In this document: positions 37,640 to 48,224 of the stretch, in pieces
Position numbering within the stretch: the stretch's first letter is position 1
How the letters are laid out: each line of letters begins with the position of its first letter
NCBI RefSeq assembly: GCF_949987535.1
Contig: NC_080070.1
Location: forward strand, 8,242,016-8,306,015
Length of the DNA: 64,000 nt
Direction of reading: 5' to 3'
DNA from: Balaenoptera acutorostrata
Taxonomy: Eukaryota > Chordata > Mammalia > Artiodactyla > Balaenopteridae
Made by a program: the position numbers and the translations under genes
Notes under the pieces: model-generated
The model's input: the letters and a program-made list of their open reading frames with translations, nothing else
Database searches by the model: none
Told to the model about the DNA's origin: nothing

Positions 37640-38670
37640 AATCATCAGTGTCCATTTTTCCTTTGGGAATTTATTGAGCAAATATCCCACTGACAATCAC
37701 GGTGGCCTAATGTGCAACTTATCCCCACAGTCGAGTGTAGGGTTAGGGAAGGGGCATGAGAATATCTCTGAGGTGGGGAAAAACGCATTTAAGCCAACAT
37801 TTGTTTACTCCAGCAGCGAGAAGTAACTTAAACCTTATCAATAATTAACTTTCTGATGGGCGTTGCACCATGTGGCCTGCAGTCATGTGTCAGGATGCTC
37901 AACATCCTTACCTGATACCTGGTATTGTTGGTTCGTTTACAATGAATGAGAAAGTGACTACTTTATAACAAATCTTGTGTTAATATAAGAGTATTTTGGA
38001 AACAAATGTTCGGAAATATTCCAATCACTATGTAATCTTATTGCCAAAATTTATATGTGCATAACCTCATAAGAATTTACACATCTACACACTTCCACAA
38101 CTTGAAAACATAATTTTAAAATATTTGTAATAATCTTGTAAATGTAGAGTTCCAGTGGGTTTTGGACTTATTTTATAATACTGAAATGGGTCATTATTCA
38201 GTTACTTTGCAAATAAAACTTATTCAGAGATGACAGAAATTTACTACATTTCATCAAAACCTTTGCATTACTGGTCAATGAAACTGAAAAATTCACATCA
38301 AGATTCAGTAGGTGCACTTAGCAATATACCTTTATCTAGTTTGTTATATGTACCTTTAGGTAATATTTTTCAACTATGATAGCCAATAAAGTCAAGTATC
38401 AAAATGAAAAACACAGAGAGGCAGATCTTCAAATTGGTAATCCAAGATTATTTAAAATAATATGTATTTAATCACATCACAGTTACTAAAACAATTAAAG
38501 GAAAAATGATTAATTTCTATTAATATTTTAGATATTATTAATGACAACTTCATATCATTTTTTAAAACTTTATTTTTTTTTATATTGAACATAAAATGTT
38601 AATTCACTAGAACCTGTATCTTACTTTTATACTTATTTGTAAATATGTGCTCAAAAAATTTTTAAATAGG
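37640..38670. other. Unassigned non-coding stretch
   Basis: AT-rich sequence up to the L1 insertion site. No gene or repeat recognised. Confidence 0.45.
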
Positions 38671-38675
38671 GTATC

Positions 38676-38690
38676 AAAAAATATGAAGAG
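38676..38690 (+). repeat. Target-site duplication, 5' copy
   Basis: AAAAAATATGAAGAG stands immediately before the L1 5' end. An identical 15-bp copy lies at 45938-45952. Confidence 0.9.
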
Positions 38691-39658
38691 GAGATTAACC
38701 AAGATGGCGGAGTAGAAGGACGTGCTCTCACTCCCTCTTGCGAGAGCACCAGAATCACAACTGGCTGCTGGACAATCATCGACAGGAAGACCCTGGACTT
38801 CACCAAGGAGGACACCCCACGTCCAAGGACAGAGGAGAAGCCACAGTGAGACGGTAGGAGGGGCGCAATCAGAGTAAAATCAAATCCCATAACTGCTGGG
38901 TGGGTGACTCACAGACTGGCGAACACTTATACCACAGAAGTCCACCCACTGGAGTGAAGGTTCTGAGCCCCACCTCAGGCTTCCCAACCTGGGGGTCCGG
39001 CAAAGGGAGGAGGAATTCCTAGAGAATCAGACTTTGAAGTCTAGTGGGAATTGATTGCAGGACTGTGACAGGACTGGGGGAAACAGAGACCCCACTCTTG
39101 GAGGGCACACACAAAGTAATGTGTGCATCGGGACCCAGGGGAAGGAGCAGTGACCCTGGGGGAGACTGAACCAGACGTACCTGCTGGTGTTGGGGGGTCT
39201 CCTGCAGAGGCGAGTGGTGGCTCTGTTTCACCGTGGGGATAAGGACACTGGCAGCAGAGGTCCTGGGAAGTTCTCCTTGGCGTGAGCCCTCCCAGAGTCT
39301 GCCATTAACCCCACCAAAGAGCACGGGTAGGCTCCAGTGTTGGGTTGCCTCAGGCAAAACAACCAACAGGGAGGGAACCCAGCCCCACCCATCAACAGTC
39401 AAGTGGATTAAGGTTTTACTGGGCTCTGATCGCCACAGCAACAGGGAGGGAACCCAGCCCCACCCATCAACAGTCAAGTGGATTAAGGTTTTACTGAGCT
39501 CTGACCACCACAGCAATAGTCAGCTCTACCCACCACCAGAGCCTCCCATCAAGCCTCTTAGATAGCCTCAACCACCAGAGGGCAGACAACAGAAGCAAGA
39601 AAAACTACAATCCTGCAGCCTGTGGACCAAAAACCACAGTTACAGAAAGACAGAGAAG
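38691..39658 (+). promoter_or_regulatory. L1 5' UTR / internal promoter region
   Basis: It starts GAGATTAACCAAGATGGCGG. Such a GATGGCGG segment near the 5' end of mammalian L1s is a YY1-type element positioning transcription start; that role is known from human L1 and inferred here. The region is GC-richer than its surroundings. A 75-bp tandem duplication lies at 39364-39513. No long ORF on the plus strand precedes ORF1. Confidence 0.8.
39364..39513 (+). repeat. 75-bp tandem duplication in the L1 5' UTR
   Basis: Two adjacent copies of a unit starting CAACAGGGAGGGAACCCAG follow each other with a 75-bp period and only a few differences (GGGCTCTGATCG against GAGCTCTGACCA). The minus-strand L1 has a single copy of this segment (around 23885-23975). 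Confidence 0.9.
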
Positions 39659-40564
39659 ATGAAAAGGCAGAGGGCTATGTACCAGATGAAGGAACAAGAA
39701 AAAACCCCAGAAAAACAACTAAATGAAGTGGAGATAGGCAACCTTCCAGAAAAAGAATTCAGAATAATGATAGTGAAGATGATCCAGGACCTCGGAATAA
39801 GAATGGAGGCAAAGATTGAGAAGATGCAAGAAATGATTAACAAAGACCTAGAAGAATTAAAGAACAAACAAACAGAGATGACCAATACAATAACTGAAAT
39901 GAAAACTACACTAGAAGGAATCAATAGCAGAATAACTGAGGCAGAAGAACGGATAAGTGACCTGGAAGACAGAATGGTGGAATTCACTGCTGCGGAACAG
40001 ACTAAAGAAAAAAGAATAAAAAGAAATGAAGACAGCCTAAGAGACCTCTGGGACAACATTAAACGCAACAACATTCGCATTATAGGGGTCCCAGAAGGAG
40101 AAGAGAGAGAGAAAGGACCAGAGAAAATATTTGAAGAGATTATAATCGAAAACTTCCCTAACATGGGAAAGGAAATAGCCACCCAAGTCCAGGAAGCGCA
40201 GAGAGTCCCATACAGAATAAACCCAAGGAGAAACACGCCGAGACACATAGTAATCAAAGTGGCAAAAATTAAAGACAAAGAAAAATTATTGAAAGCAGCA
40301 AGGGAAAAACGACAAATAACATACAAGGGAACCCCCATAAGGTTAACAGCTGATTTCTCAGCAGAAACTCTGCAATCCAGAAGGGAGTGGCATGAAATAC
40401 TTAAAGTGATGAAAGGGAAGAACCTACAACCAAGATTACTCTACCCAGCAAGGATCTCATTTAGATTTGATGGAGAAATCAAAAGCTTTACAGACAAGCA
40501 AAAGCTAAGAGAATTCAGCACCACCAAACCAGCTCTACAACAAATGCTAAAGGAACTTCTCTAA
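39659..40564 (+). CDS. L1 ORF1 protein, intact
   Basis: 301 residues from ATG at 39659 to TAA, uninterrupted. In the family this protein forms trimers, binds L1 RNA in cis and acts as a nucleic-acid chaperone in cytoplasmic and nuclear L1 particles. Residues about 45-130 are a heptad-rich coiled coil. About 133-230 form the RRM-like domain ([12 protein letters not shown] at 138-149, then [20 protein letters not shown] at 194-213). About 231-301 form the basic C-terminal domain ([14 protein letters not shown] at 231-244, [13 protein letters not shown] at 256-268). Length is that of non-primate L1 ORF1, slightly shorter than human. The start matches the first ATG after the 5' UTR and the position of the minus-strand relative. 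It precedes ORF2 by 58 bp on one bicistronic RNA. Confidence 0.95.
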   Translation: MKRQRAMYQMKEQEKTPEKQLNEVEIGNLPEKEFRIMIVKMIQDLGIRMEAKIEKMQEMINKDLEELKNKQTEMTNTITEMKTTLEGINSRITEAEERISDLEDRMVEFTAAEQTKEKRIKRNEDSLRDLWDNIKRNNIRIIGVPEGEEREKGPEKIFEEIIIENFPNMGKEIATQVQEAQRVPYRINPRRNTPRHIVIKVAKIKDKEKLLKAAREKRQITYKGTPIRLTADFSAETLQSRREWHEILKVMKGKNLQPRLLYPARISFRFDGEIKSFTDKQKLREFSTTKPALQQMLKELL

Positions 40565-40622
40565 GTGGGAAACACAAGAGAAGAAAAGGACCTACAAAAA
40601 CAAACCCAAAACAATTAAGAAA

Positions 40623-43600
40623 ATGGTCATAGGAACATACATATCGATAATTACCTTAAACGTGAATGGATTAAATGCCCCAACCAAAAGACATAGACTG
40701 GCTGAATGGATACAAAAACAAGACCCATATATATGCTGTCTACAAGAGACCCACTTCAGACCTAGGGACACATACAGACTGAAAGTGAGGGGATGGAAAA
40801 AGATATTCCATGCAAATGGAAATCAAAAGAAAGCTGGAGTAGCTATACTCATATCAGATAAAATAGACTTTAAAATAAAGAATGTTACAAGAGACAAGGA
40901 AGGACACTACATAATGATCCAGGGATCAATCCAAGAAGAAGATATAACAATTATAAATATATATGCACCCAACATAGGAGCACCTCAATACATAAGGCAA
41001 CTGCTAACAGCTATAAAAGAGGAAATCGACAGTAACACAATAATAGTGGGGGACTTTAACACCTCACTTACACCAACGGACAGATCATCCAAAATGAAAA
41101 TAAATAAGGAAACAGAAGCTTTAAATGACACAATAGACCAGATAGATTTAATTGATATATATAGGACATTCCATCCAAAAACGGCAGATTACACATTCTT
41201 CTCAAGTGCACACGGAACATTCTCCAGGATAGATCACATCTTGGGTCACAAATCAAGCCTCAGTAAATTTAAGAAAATTGAAATCATATCAAGCATCTTT
41301 TCTGACCACAACGCTATGAGATTAGAAATGAATTACAGGGAAAAAAACGTAAAAAAGACAAACACATGGAGGCTAAACAATACGTTACTAAATAACCAAG
41401 AGATCACTGAAGAAATCAAACAGGAAATAAAAAAATACCTAGAGACAAATGACAATGAAAACACGACGACCCAAAACCTATGGGATGCAGCAAAAGCGGT
41501 TCTAAGAGGGAAGTTTATAGCTATACAAGCCTACCTAAAGAAACAAGAAAAATCTCAAGTAAACAATCTAACTTTACACCTAAAGAAACTAGAGAAAGAA
41601 GAACAAACAAAACCCAAAGTTAGCAGAAGGAAAGAAATCATAAAGATCAGAGCAGAAATAAATGAAATAGAAACAAAGAAAACAATAGCAAAGATCAATA
41701 AAACTAAAAGTTGGTTCTTTGAGAAGATAAACAAAATTGATAAGCCATTAGCCAGACTCATCAAGAAAAAGAGGGAGAGGACTCAAATCAATAAAATCAG
41801 AAATGAAAAAGGAGAAGTTACAACAGACACCGCAGAAATACAAAACATCCTAAGAGACTACTACAAGCAACTTTATGCCAATAAAATGGACAACCTGGAA
41901 GAAATGGACAAATTCTTAGAAAGGTGTAACCTTCCAAGACTGAATCAGGAAGAAACAGAAAATATCAACAGACCAATCACAAGTAATGAAATTGAAACTG
42001 TGATTAAAAATCTTCCAACAAACAAAAGTCCAGGACCAGATGGCTTCACAGGTGAATTCTATCAAACATTTAGAGGAGAGCTAACACCCATCCTTCTCAA
42101 ACTCTTCCAAAAAATTGCAGAGGAAGGAACTCTCCCAAACTCATTCTATGAGGCCACCATCACCCTGATACCAAAACCAGACAAAGACACTACAAAAAAA
42201 GAAAATTACAGACCAATATCACTGATGAATATAGATGCAAAAATCCTCAACAAAATACTAGCAAACAGAATCCAACAACACATTAAAAGGATCATACACC
42301 ACAATCAAGTGGGATTTATCCCAGGGATGCAAGGATTCTTCAATATACGCAAATCAATCAATGTGATACACCATATTAACAAATTGAAGAATAAAAACCA
42401 TATGATCATCTCAATAGATGCAGAAAAAGCTTTTGACAAAATTCAACACCCATTTATGATAAAAACTCTCCAGAAAGTGGGCATAGAGGGAACCTACCTC
42501 AACATAATAAAGGCCATATATGACAAACCCACAGCAAACATCATTCTCAATGGTGAAAAACTGAAAGCATTTCCTCTAAGATCAGGAACGAGACAAGGAT
42601 GTCCACTCTCACCACTATTATTCAACATAGTTCTGGAAGTCCTAGCCACGGCAATCAGAGAAGAAAAAGAAATAAAAGGAATACAAATTGGAAAAGAAGA
42701 AGTAAAACTGTCACTGTTTGCGGATGACATGATACTATACATAGAGAATCCTAAAACTGCCACCAGAAAACTGCTAGAGCTAATTAATGAATATGGTAAA
42801 GTTGCAGGTTACAAAATTAATGCACAGAAATCTCTTGCATTCCTATACACTAATGATGAAAAATCTGAAAGAGAAATTATGGAAACACTCCCATTTACCA
42901 TTGCAACAAAAAGAATAAAATACCTAGGAATAAACCTACCTAGGGAGACAAAAGACCTGTATGCAGAAAACTATAAGACACTGATGAAAGAAATTAAAGA
43001 TGATACCAACAGATGGAGAGATATACCATGTTCTTGGATTGGAAGAATCAACATTGTGAAAATGAGTATACTACCCAAAGCAATCTACAGATTCAATGCA
43101 ATCCCTATCAAATTACCAATGGCATTTTTTACGGAGCTAGAACAAATCATCTTAAAATTTGTATGGAGACACAAAAGACCCCGAATAGCCAAAGCAGTCT
43201 TGAGGCAAAAAAATGGAGCTGGAGGAATCAGACTCCCTGACTTCAGACTATACTACAAAGCTACAGTAATCAAGACAATATGGTACTGGCACAAAAACAG
43301 AAACATAGATCAATGGAACAAGATAGAAAGCCCAGAGATTAACCCACGCACCTATGGTCAACTAATCTATGACAAAGGAGGCAAAGATATACAATGGAGA
43401 AAAGACAGTCTCTTCAATAAGTGGTGCTGGGAAAACTGGACAGTCACATGTAAAAGAATGAAATTAGAATACTCCCTAACACCATACACAAAAATAAACT
43501 CAAAATGGATTAGAGACCTAAATATAAGACTGGACACTATAAAACTCTTAGAGGAAAACATAGGAAGAACACTCTTTGACATAAATCACAGCAAGATCTT

Positions 43601-44441
43601 TTTCGATCCACCTCCTAGAGTAATGGAAATAAAAACAAAAATAAACAAGTGGGACCTAATGAAACTTCAAAGCTTTTGCACAGCAAAGGAAACCATAAAC
43701 AAGACGAAAAGACAACCCTCAGAATGGGAGAAAATATTTGCAAATGAATCAACGGACAAAGGATTAATCTCCAAAATATATAAACAGCTCATTCAGCTCA
43801 ATATCAAAGGAACAAACACCCCAATCCAAAAATGGGCAGAAGACCTAAATAGACATTTCTCCAAAGAAGACATACAGACGGCCACGAAGCACATGAAAAG
43901 ATGCTCAACATCACTAATTATTAGAGAAATGCAAATCAAAACTACAATGAGGTATCACCTCACTCCTGTTAGAATGGGCATCATCAGAAAATCTACAAAC
44001 AACAAATGCTGGAGAGGGTGTGGAGAAAAGGGAACCCTCTTGCACTGTTGGTGGGAATGTAAATTGATACAGCCACTATGGAGAACAATATGGAGGTTCC
44101 TTAAAAAACGAAAAATAGAATTACCATATGACCCAGCAATCCCACTACTGGGCATATACCCAGAGAAAACCGTAATTCAAAAAGACACGTGCACCCGAAT
44201 GTTCATTGCAGCACTATTTACAATAGCCAGGTCATGGAAGCAACCTAAATGCCCATCAACAGACGAATGGATAAAGAAGTTGTGGTACATATATACGATG
44301 GAATATTATGCAGCCATAAAAAGGAACGAAATTGAGTCATTTGTTGAGAAGTGGATGGATCTAGAGACTGTCATACAGAGTGAAGTAAGTCAGAAAGAGA
44401 AAAACAAATATCGTATGTTAATGCATGTATGTGGAACGTAG
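40623..44441 (+). CDS. L1 ORF2 protein, endonuclease and reverse transcriptase, intact
   Basis: 1,272 residues with no stop or frameshift. The N-terminal APE-like endonuclease (1-235) keeps its expected residues: N13, E42, Y114, D144 and N146 in GDFN, D204 and H205 in SRIDH, and SDH at 227-229. The reverse transcriptase follows, with SPGPDG and RPISLMN motifs, [23 protein letters not shown] and the catalytic FADD at 699-702. The C-terminal CX3CX7HX4C knuckle starts at C1129. Family role: nicks T/A-rich DNA and reverse-transcribes L1 RNA from the nick. It is probably translated by unconventional reinitiation, since it lacks its own promoter. All key residues being present, the enzyme could be active; activity is inferred, not shown. 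Confidence 0.96.
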   Translation: MVIGTYISIITLNVNGLNAPTKRHRLAEWIQKQDPYICCLQETHFRPRDTYRLKVRGWKKIFHANGNQKKAGVAILISDKIDFKIKNVTRDKEGHYIMIQGSIQEEDITIINIYAPNIGAPQYIRQLLTAIKEEIDSNTIIVGDFNTSLTPTDRSSKMKINKETEALNDTIDQIDLIDIYRTFHPKTADYTFFSSAHGTFSRIDHILGHKSSLSKFKKIEIISSIFSDHNAMRLEMNYREKNVKKTNTWRLNNTLLNNQEITEEIKQEIKKYLETNDNENTTTQNLWDAAKAVLRGKFIAIQAYLKKQEKSQVNNLTLHLKKLEKEEQTKPKVSRRKEIIKIRAEINEIETKKTIAKINKTKSWFFEKINKIDKPLARLIKKKRERTQINKIRNEKGEVTTDTAEIQNILRDYYKQLYANKMDNLEEMDKFLERCNLPRLNQEETENINRPITSNEIETVIKNLPTNKSPGPDGFTGEFYQTFRGELTPILLKLFQKIAEEGTLPNSFYEATITLIPKPDKDTTKKENYRPISLMNIDAKILNKILANRIQQHIKRIIHHNQVGFIPGMQGFFNIRKSINVIHHINKLKNKNHMIISIDAEKAFDKIQHPFMIKTLQKVGIEGTYLNIIKAIYDKPTANIILNGEKLKAFPLRSGTRQGCPLSPLLFNIVLEVLATAIREEKEIKGIQIGKEEVKLSLFADDMILYIENPKTATRKLLELINEYGKVAGYKINAQKSLAFLYTNDEKSEREIMETLPFTIATKRIKYLGINLPRETKDLYAENYKTLMKEIKDDTNRWRDIPCSWIGRINIVKMSILPKAIYRFNAIPIKLPMAFFTELEQIILKFVWRHKRPRIAKAVLRQKNGAGGIRLPDFRLYYKATVIKTIWYWHKNRNIDQWNKIESPEINPRTYGQLIYDKGGKDIQWRKDSLFNKWCWENWTVTCKRMKLEYSLTPYTKINSKWIRDLNIRLDTIKLLEENIGRTLFDINHSKIFFDPPPRVMEIKTKINKWDLMKLQSFCTAKETINKTKRQPSEWEKIFANESTDKGLISKIYKQLIQLNIKGTNTPIQKWAEDLNRHFSKEDIQTATKHMKRCSTSLIIREMQIKTTMRYHLTPVRMGIIRKSTNNKCWRGCGEKGTLLHCWWECKLIQPLWRTIWRFLKKRKIELPYDPAIPLLGIYPEKTVIQKDTCTRMFIAALFTIARSWKQPKCPSTDEWIKKLWYIYTMEYYAAIKRNEIESFVEKWMDLETVIQSEVSQKEKNKYRMLMHVCGT

Positions 44442-44645
44442 AAAAATGGTACAGATGAGCCAGTTTGCAGGGCAGAAGTTGAGACACAGATGTAGAGAAT
44501 GGACATATGGACACCAAGGGGGGAAAACTGCGATGAGGTGGGGATGGTGATGTGCTGAATTGGGCGATTGGGATTGACATGTATACACTGATGTGTATAA
44601 AACTGATGCCTAATAAGAACCTGCAGTATAAAAAAACAAACAAAA
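44442..44645 (+). other. L1 3' UTR with a weak A-rich end
   Basis: It reads through GGGATTGACATGTATACACTG and 'AATAAGAACCTGCAGTATAA', as in the minus-strand copy, then into a short AAAAAAACAAACAAAACAA tract rather than a long poly(A). No AATAAA lies at the usual distance before this end. The weak end fits transcription reading through into downstream DNA. Confidence 0.8.
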
Positions 44646-44671
44646 CAACTAATACTAAACTTTCATTGGGT

Positions 44672-45160
44672 TATTTGTATGGAAATATGTTAATATAAAT
44701 GTTTCAGACATTACATGAAATTTCTAAAAATCTTATATTTGTATTTGTATGGAAATATGTATGGAAATATGTTAATATAAATGTTTCAGACATTACATGA
44801 AATTTCTAAAAATCTTATATTTGTATTTGTATGGAAATATGTATGGAAATATGTTAATATAAATGTTTCAGACATTACATGAAATTTCTAAAAATCTTAT
44901 ATTTGTATTTGTATGGAAATATGTATGGAAATATGTTAATATAAATGTTTCAGACATTACATGAAATTTCTAAAAATCTTATATTTGTATTTGTATGGAA
45001 ATATGTATGGAAATATGTTAATATAAATGTTTCAGACATTACATGAAATTTCTAAAAATCTTATATTTGTATTTGTATGGAAATATGTATGGAAATATGT
45101 TAATATAAATGTTTCAGACATTACAGGAAACGTCTAAAAATCTTATATGTTCTGGTATAA
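44672..45160 (+). repeat. 82-bp tandem repeat array inside the transduction
   Basis: The motif start TAATATAAATGTTTCAGAC occurs at 44691, 44773, 44855, 44937, 45019 and 45101, an exact 82-bp period. The first five units read as identical. The sixth diverges after ACATTACA (GGAAACGTC in place of TGAAATTTC) and runs into unique sequence. Confidence 0.95.
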
Positions 45161-45792
45161 TGTTATAAGTAATAATCGTAGTTATTACTTTAAAATGTAT
45201 ATCTCAGAAATAACTAATTTTCTTGTCAACTGCATTATTATGAACTTTCATCAAATCTTTAACCATGGTCATTTTTAAGTCTTTTGTCATTTACAGACAG
45301 TTCTGGGTGTACTCTGATGATTTTGCAAATATGTTCCTATAAAAGAGTTTCATCTTCAAGAAATTCATGGAAAAGACTCTGACAAGTACAGGTTTCTGGT
45401 AACTGACTGTACTGCTGAACTGAATGAATAAGCATTTTCAGAACTCTAATGAAAAACTGATGAACTCATAAAAGTGCTAACAAAAGATCAAGATGAAAAA
45501 AAAGAAATTAATTACATGGGACTGAGTGAACTGATGAGGATGAGTATAATTTTTGTGACTTTCTGTCTGAATTAAAAAAAAAAAAATCCCACAAGGACTC
45601 AGAGGAAAAGAATATACAAATCAATTTTCACTGCAAAGTAAAGGAGCTGTTACAGTGGAGGATTACTGGACTGAATGTCAATATTATGACATAGTATAAG
45701 TGTGTTTCATGTTTGGTAATTGCAATCATTGTTGCTTTTGTTGTGGTCATCCATGTACAATGCTTGGTGTCAGTCTATCTATCTCTTGTAAA

Positions 45793-45836
45793 AATAAAAT
45801 ACAGTGTGTGTGTGTGGAAAAAAAAAAAAAAAAAAA
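45793..45836 (+). terminator. Poly(A) signal AATAAA with internal A-run
   Basis: AATAAA at 45793-45798 stands 19 nt before a 19-A run at 45818-45836, the canonical spacing for cleavage and polyadenylation. A GT-rich stretch (GTGTGTGTGTGTGG) lies between. The A-run inside a larger insertion looks like a fossil mRNA tail from an earlier event. Confidence 0.75.
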
Positions 45837-45912
45837 GAAACACATGATCGACACTAAAAAAAAAAAAGATATCTGTAGATGCTATGGTGATGAACTAATT
45901 ACATGCAAACTA

Positions 45913-45943
45913 ATTAAAATGGTTGTTTAAATAAAAAAAAAAA
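45913..45943 (+). terminator. Terminal poly(A) signal ATTAAA and 3' tail
   Basis: ATTAAA at 45913-45918 stands about 14 nt before the final A-run. That run merges with the A's of the 3' target-site duplication, so it marks the end of the RNA that was inserted here. Confidence 0.7.
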
Positions 45944-45952
45944 TATGAAGAG
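45938..45952 (+). repeat. Target-site duplication, 3' copy
   Basis: AAAAAATATGAAGAG is identical to 38676-38690. The exact left edge is ambiguous because the poly(A) tail runs into it. Confidence 0.9.
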
Positions 45953-46034
45953 CACTGCTCTAATTCATAGAAAACAATAATAACAATACGGCATCTATCA
46001 CTGAATACCTATGTATATTAGACTATTTCTTGTA
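45953..46034. other. Original genomic flank after the L1 insertion
   Basis: It continues the pre-insertion sequence and leads into a MIR. Nothing else is recognised. Confidence 0.4.
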
Positions 46035-46180
46035 TACAACATCTAATCTGAAATCAATTCTTCCGTAGAGGCGTCATTATCCCCATTTTACTGATGAGAA
46101 TCAGAGAATTTATCTTGACCAAGGTCACCAGCTCATAACTACAGAGTCTGGATTCAAATCTAGATTATCTGGATCCCAAT
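46035..46180 (-). repeat. MIR SINE, minus strand
   Basis: CATTATCCCCATTTTACTGA, 'GACCAAGGTCACCAGCTCA' and 'AGAGTCTGGATTCAAATCTA' are reverse-complement MIR features. Confidence 0.85.
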
Positions 46181-46504
46181 CTAGGATTTTCCACAAAAAA
46201 GAGGGGAGAAACAAAACAGAAGAAAACCAAAAAACAACTATGTCAATTAAAAGCCTTTTTCTTTTAATTTTCATTTACAGATGAGGTGAAAATGTACCTT
46301 TTTAGATACACTCAGCTATCCTGAAACAGTGAGAAAATTATTTGTGATTAGTAAGTTCAAAGGTATCTGCAATGTTATACTCACAGGCATCCCCTACGCC
46401 ATCAGCACACTAAGTAAAAGTGGTCTAGAACCACCCCATCCCCAAGCTAACCACTGTTTTTAATGGTATATTGAAGTTTACAAAACGTTACAGTTCAGCT
46501 AATA

Positions 46505-47172
46505 CAGAAGTCCCCCTCAGCCTCGGGGGATACGTTCCAAGACCCCCAGTGGATGCCTGAAATCACAAATAGTACTGAACCCTATATATACTATGCTTTT
46601 TCCTATATGTACTGTATATATCTGTGATAAAGTTTAATTTATAAATTAGGCACAGTAAGAGATTAATAACAACTAATGATAAAATACAACAATTATAACA
46701 ATATACTGTTATAAAGATGTGAATGTGGCCTCTTTCACACACACACAATATCTTATTGTACAAATTTAATGCCTTTTGCATCCTAACTAAGCACTGTGTT
46801 GTAACTTTTGCAGTTTGAGGTATGACAGCAAAACTACCACGAATTTCTTTTTCCTTCTTCACAGTTTCACGGGCAGAACATTCGTTCTCACCATGAACCT
46901 TAGCAACGTCAGCATATGGTTTTCTTTCCTTATTAAGTCGCCACCTTTTCACTTGAAAGCAGCGCTTAATGGCTTCTCTTTGGCATATCTGAATTGCCAG
47001 CATCACTGCTCTCGTGCTTTGGGGTCATTATTAAGTAAAATGAACAAAAGCACTGCAATTTTAAACGAATGAATTGTTTATTTCTGAAACTTTCCATTTA
47101 ATATTTTCAGATCATGGTTGACCAAGGGTAACTGAAACCACATACAGCAAAAACTTAGATGAGGGACTACTG
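46505..47172 (-). mobile_element. Tigger-family DNA transposon fossil
   Basis: It is flanked by TA on both sides (46503-46504, 47173-47174). The left end CAGAAGTCCCCCTCAG and the right end, complement CAGTAGTCCCTCATC, form imperfect inverted repeats. The blocks 'GGATACGTTCCAAGACCCCC' and 'AGTGGATGCCTGAAATC' on the left, and 'TGACCAAGGGTAACTGAAAC' on the right, are typical of MER2/Tigger-like elements. At 668 bp it is internally deleted. Confidence 0.88.
46775..47006 (-). pseudogene. Tigger transposase N-terminal remnant
   Basis: On the minus strand the frame reads a helix-turn-helix-like stretch, PYADVAKVHGENECSARET then VKKEKEIRGSFAVIPQTAK and KALNLYNKI. This is the pogo/jerky-type DNA-binding N-terminus of Tigger transposases. 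The catalytic DDE core is missing because of the internal deletion, so no active enzyme exists. In the family this part binds the inverted repeats. Confidence 0.75.
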
Positions 47173-47174
47173 TA

Positions 47175-48224
47175 GTGATAACCCTCAGATATTCCTTAAC
47201 CAAAACAAGAAAATAGGAGAAAATAATTAGCAGCTGAGAAAAAAAAAAATACAAAGTTACCTTCTCGATCACTTTTGATCAGGGATATAAATAGGGCCAG
47301 GGATTTTAAAGTCACAAACAACTGTTTGTGAAACTCACTGAACAGTCAACTCCCCTGGAAACAAATTGGTTGTGGAAACAAATTCATGGGTGGCAATAAA
47401 GTGGTTTGGCTAGCATGAAGTTTCTTGTGTGATCCTACAGCATAACCCACTTTCAAAAAATACTGTGTGGATGAATAGAAAATAACCTGAGACCTGAAGA
47501 GGCACCCTTCCAAACACCTATAAGACTTCTATCTTAGCACCTGTGTGAAAATTACTTAGCAAGCAAAACAAGCCTTCATTGAAAGTTATATCTTTAATGA
47601 TCGAGGTCAATCTAATTTAGGGAGATATTCAGTACCTATTTATCATGTTAGCATAATCTAATTACATCTATTGCTAGGCTGGTACATTAGAAAAATTCTA
47701 TCATCCATTTCAAATAGGCCCTGAACTCAGACTCTTGCATAATCTTTCTATCAGTGTTGTTATTAAAGGAAAACTTGATTCTACAGAGTTTGCTTCTCTA
47801 ACCTGGCATTACAGTTATTTTGCGTCAGTACTATTGTTCTGAGGAACTCTGTCTTACTTTGCTGCTCTTCCCTTGCCTTCTTTTCTTATCCTGCTGAGAA
47901 AGCAAACAAGCCTCTAGGCACGCTGGTCTTGCCCTTAGCTCAGTAAAAAAAACAAATCCTTAGAGGAAAATAAACAGTCCAAGCTTACAATTATAAGCTT
48001 GTTTTTCTACCAGATGTTATAAAAGTTACCACACTATGAGTATGTTCTATAATTCTAGCAGAGAAGAATTTCTTCTGCTTTGTGAAGTTTTAGAAGTACT
48101 TGTTTACTTAAAACAAACAAACAAATAGAATTACAGTCAGTGAACATTCATGTATTTCCATCACAGAATCACCAAGGTAGAAATTTCTGGAAGAATACAG
48201 GAAGTCAAAGATTTAGCTACAGAA
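47175..48224. other. Unassigned non-coding stretch
   Basis: About 1 kb. No gene or named repeat recognised. Confidence 0.45.

Larger units (their letters stand above)
38691..45937 (+). mobile_element. Full-length L1 with intact ORFs and a 1.3-kb 3' extension
   Basis: The insertion is bounded by a perfect 15-bp target-site duplication. It contains a 968-bp 5' UTR, ORF1 (301 codons), a 58-bp spacer, ORF2 (1,272 codons), a short 3' UTR ending near 44645 in a weak A-rich tract, then about 1,290 bp of non-L1 sequence ending in a poly(A). Compared with the minus-strand copy at 18.7-24.5 kb the L1 body is the same family but undamaged. Because the duplication encloses the extension, both parts arrived in one event: an L1 insertion with 3' transduction. 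The perfect duplication and open frames argue for a recent date. Confidence 0.93.
44646..45937 (+). other. 3'-transduced sequence carried by the L1
   Basis: This 1.29-kb segment is not L1 (the minus-strand relative lacks it) yet lies inside the L1's target-site duplication. It contains an array of 82-bp repeats, a longer unique part, four A-runs (45574-45586, 45818-45836, 45856-45867, 45933-45943) and two canonical poly(A) signals. It has no credible reading frame. The best explanation is downstream DNA from the source locus co-mobilised by read-through. Confidence 0.85.

Noticed and set aside
39019..39516. 165-codon minus-strand frame in the L1 5' UTR
   Set aside because: It spans the 75-bp duplication, repeating the same peptide twice, and has no family resemblance. 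It is a by-product of the 5' UTR.
39640..40338. 232-codon frame on the minus strand opposite L1 ORF1
   Set aside because: It is the antisense shadow of the ORF1 coding sequence. A-rich L1 coding strands commonly leave long open antisense frames rich in F, S and L.
44672..45160. CRISPR-like array
   Set aside because: The repeats are directly contiguous 82-bp units with no variable spacers, and the context is a mammalian L1. It is a tandem repeat.
45160..45820. Processed pseudogene of a known mRNA
   Set aside because: The AATAAA and A-run look like an mRNA 3' end, but I found no recognisable coding sequence. The shared L1 target-site duplication is better explained by transduction. A search could still reveal a host 3' UTR.
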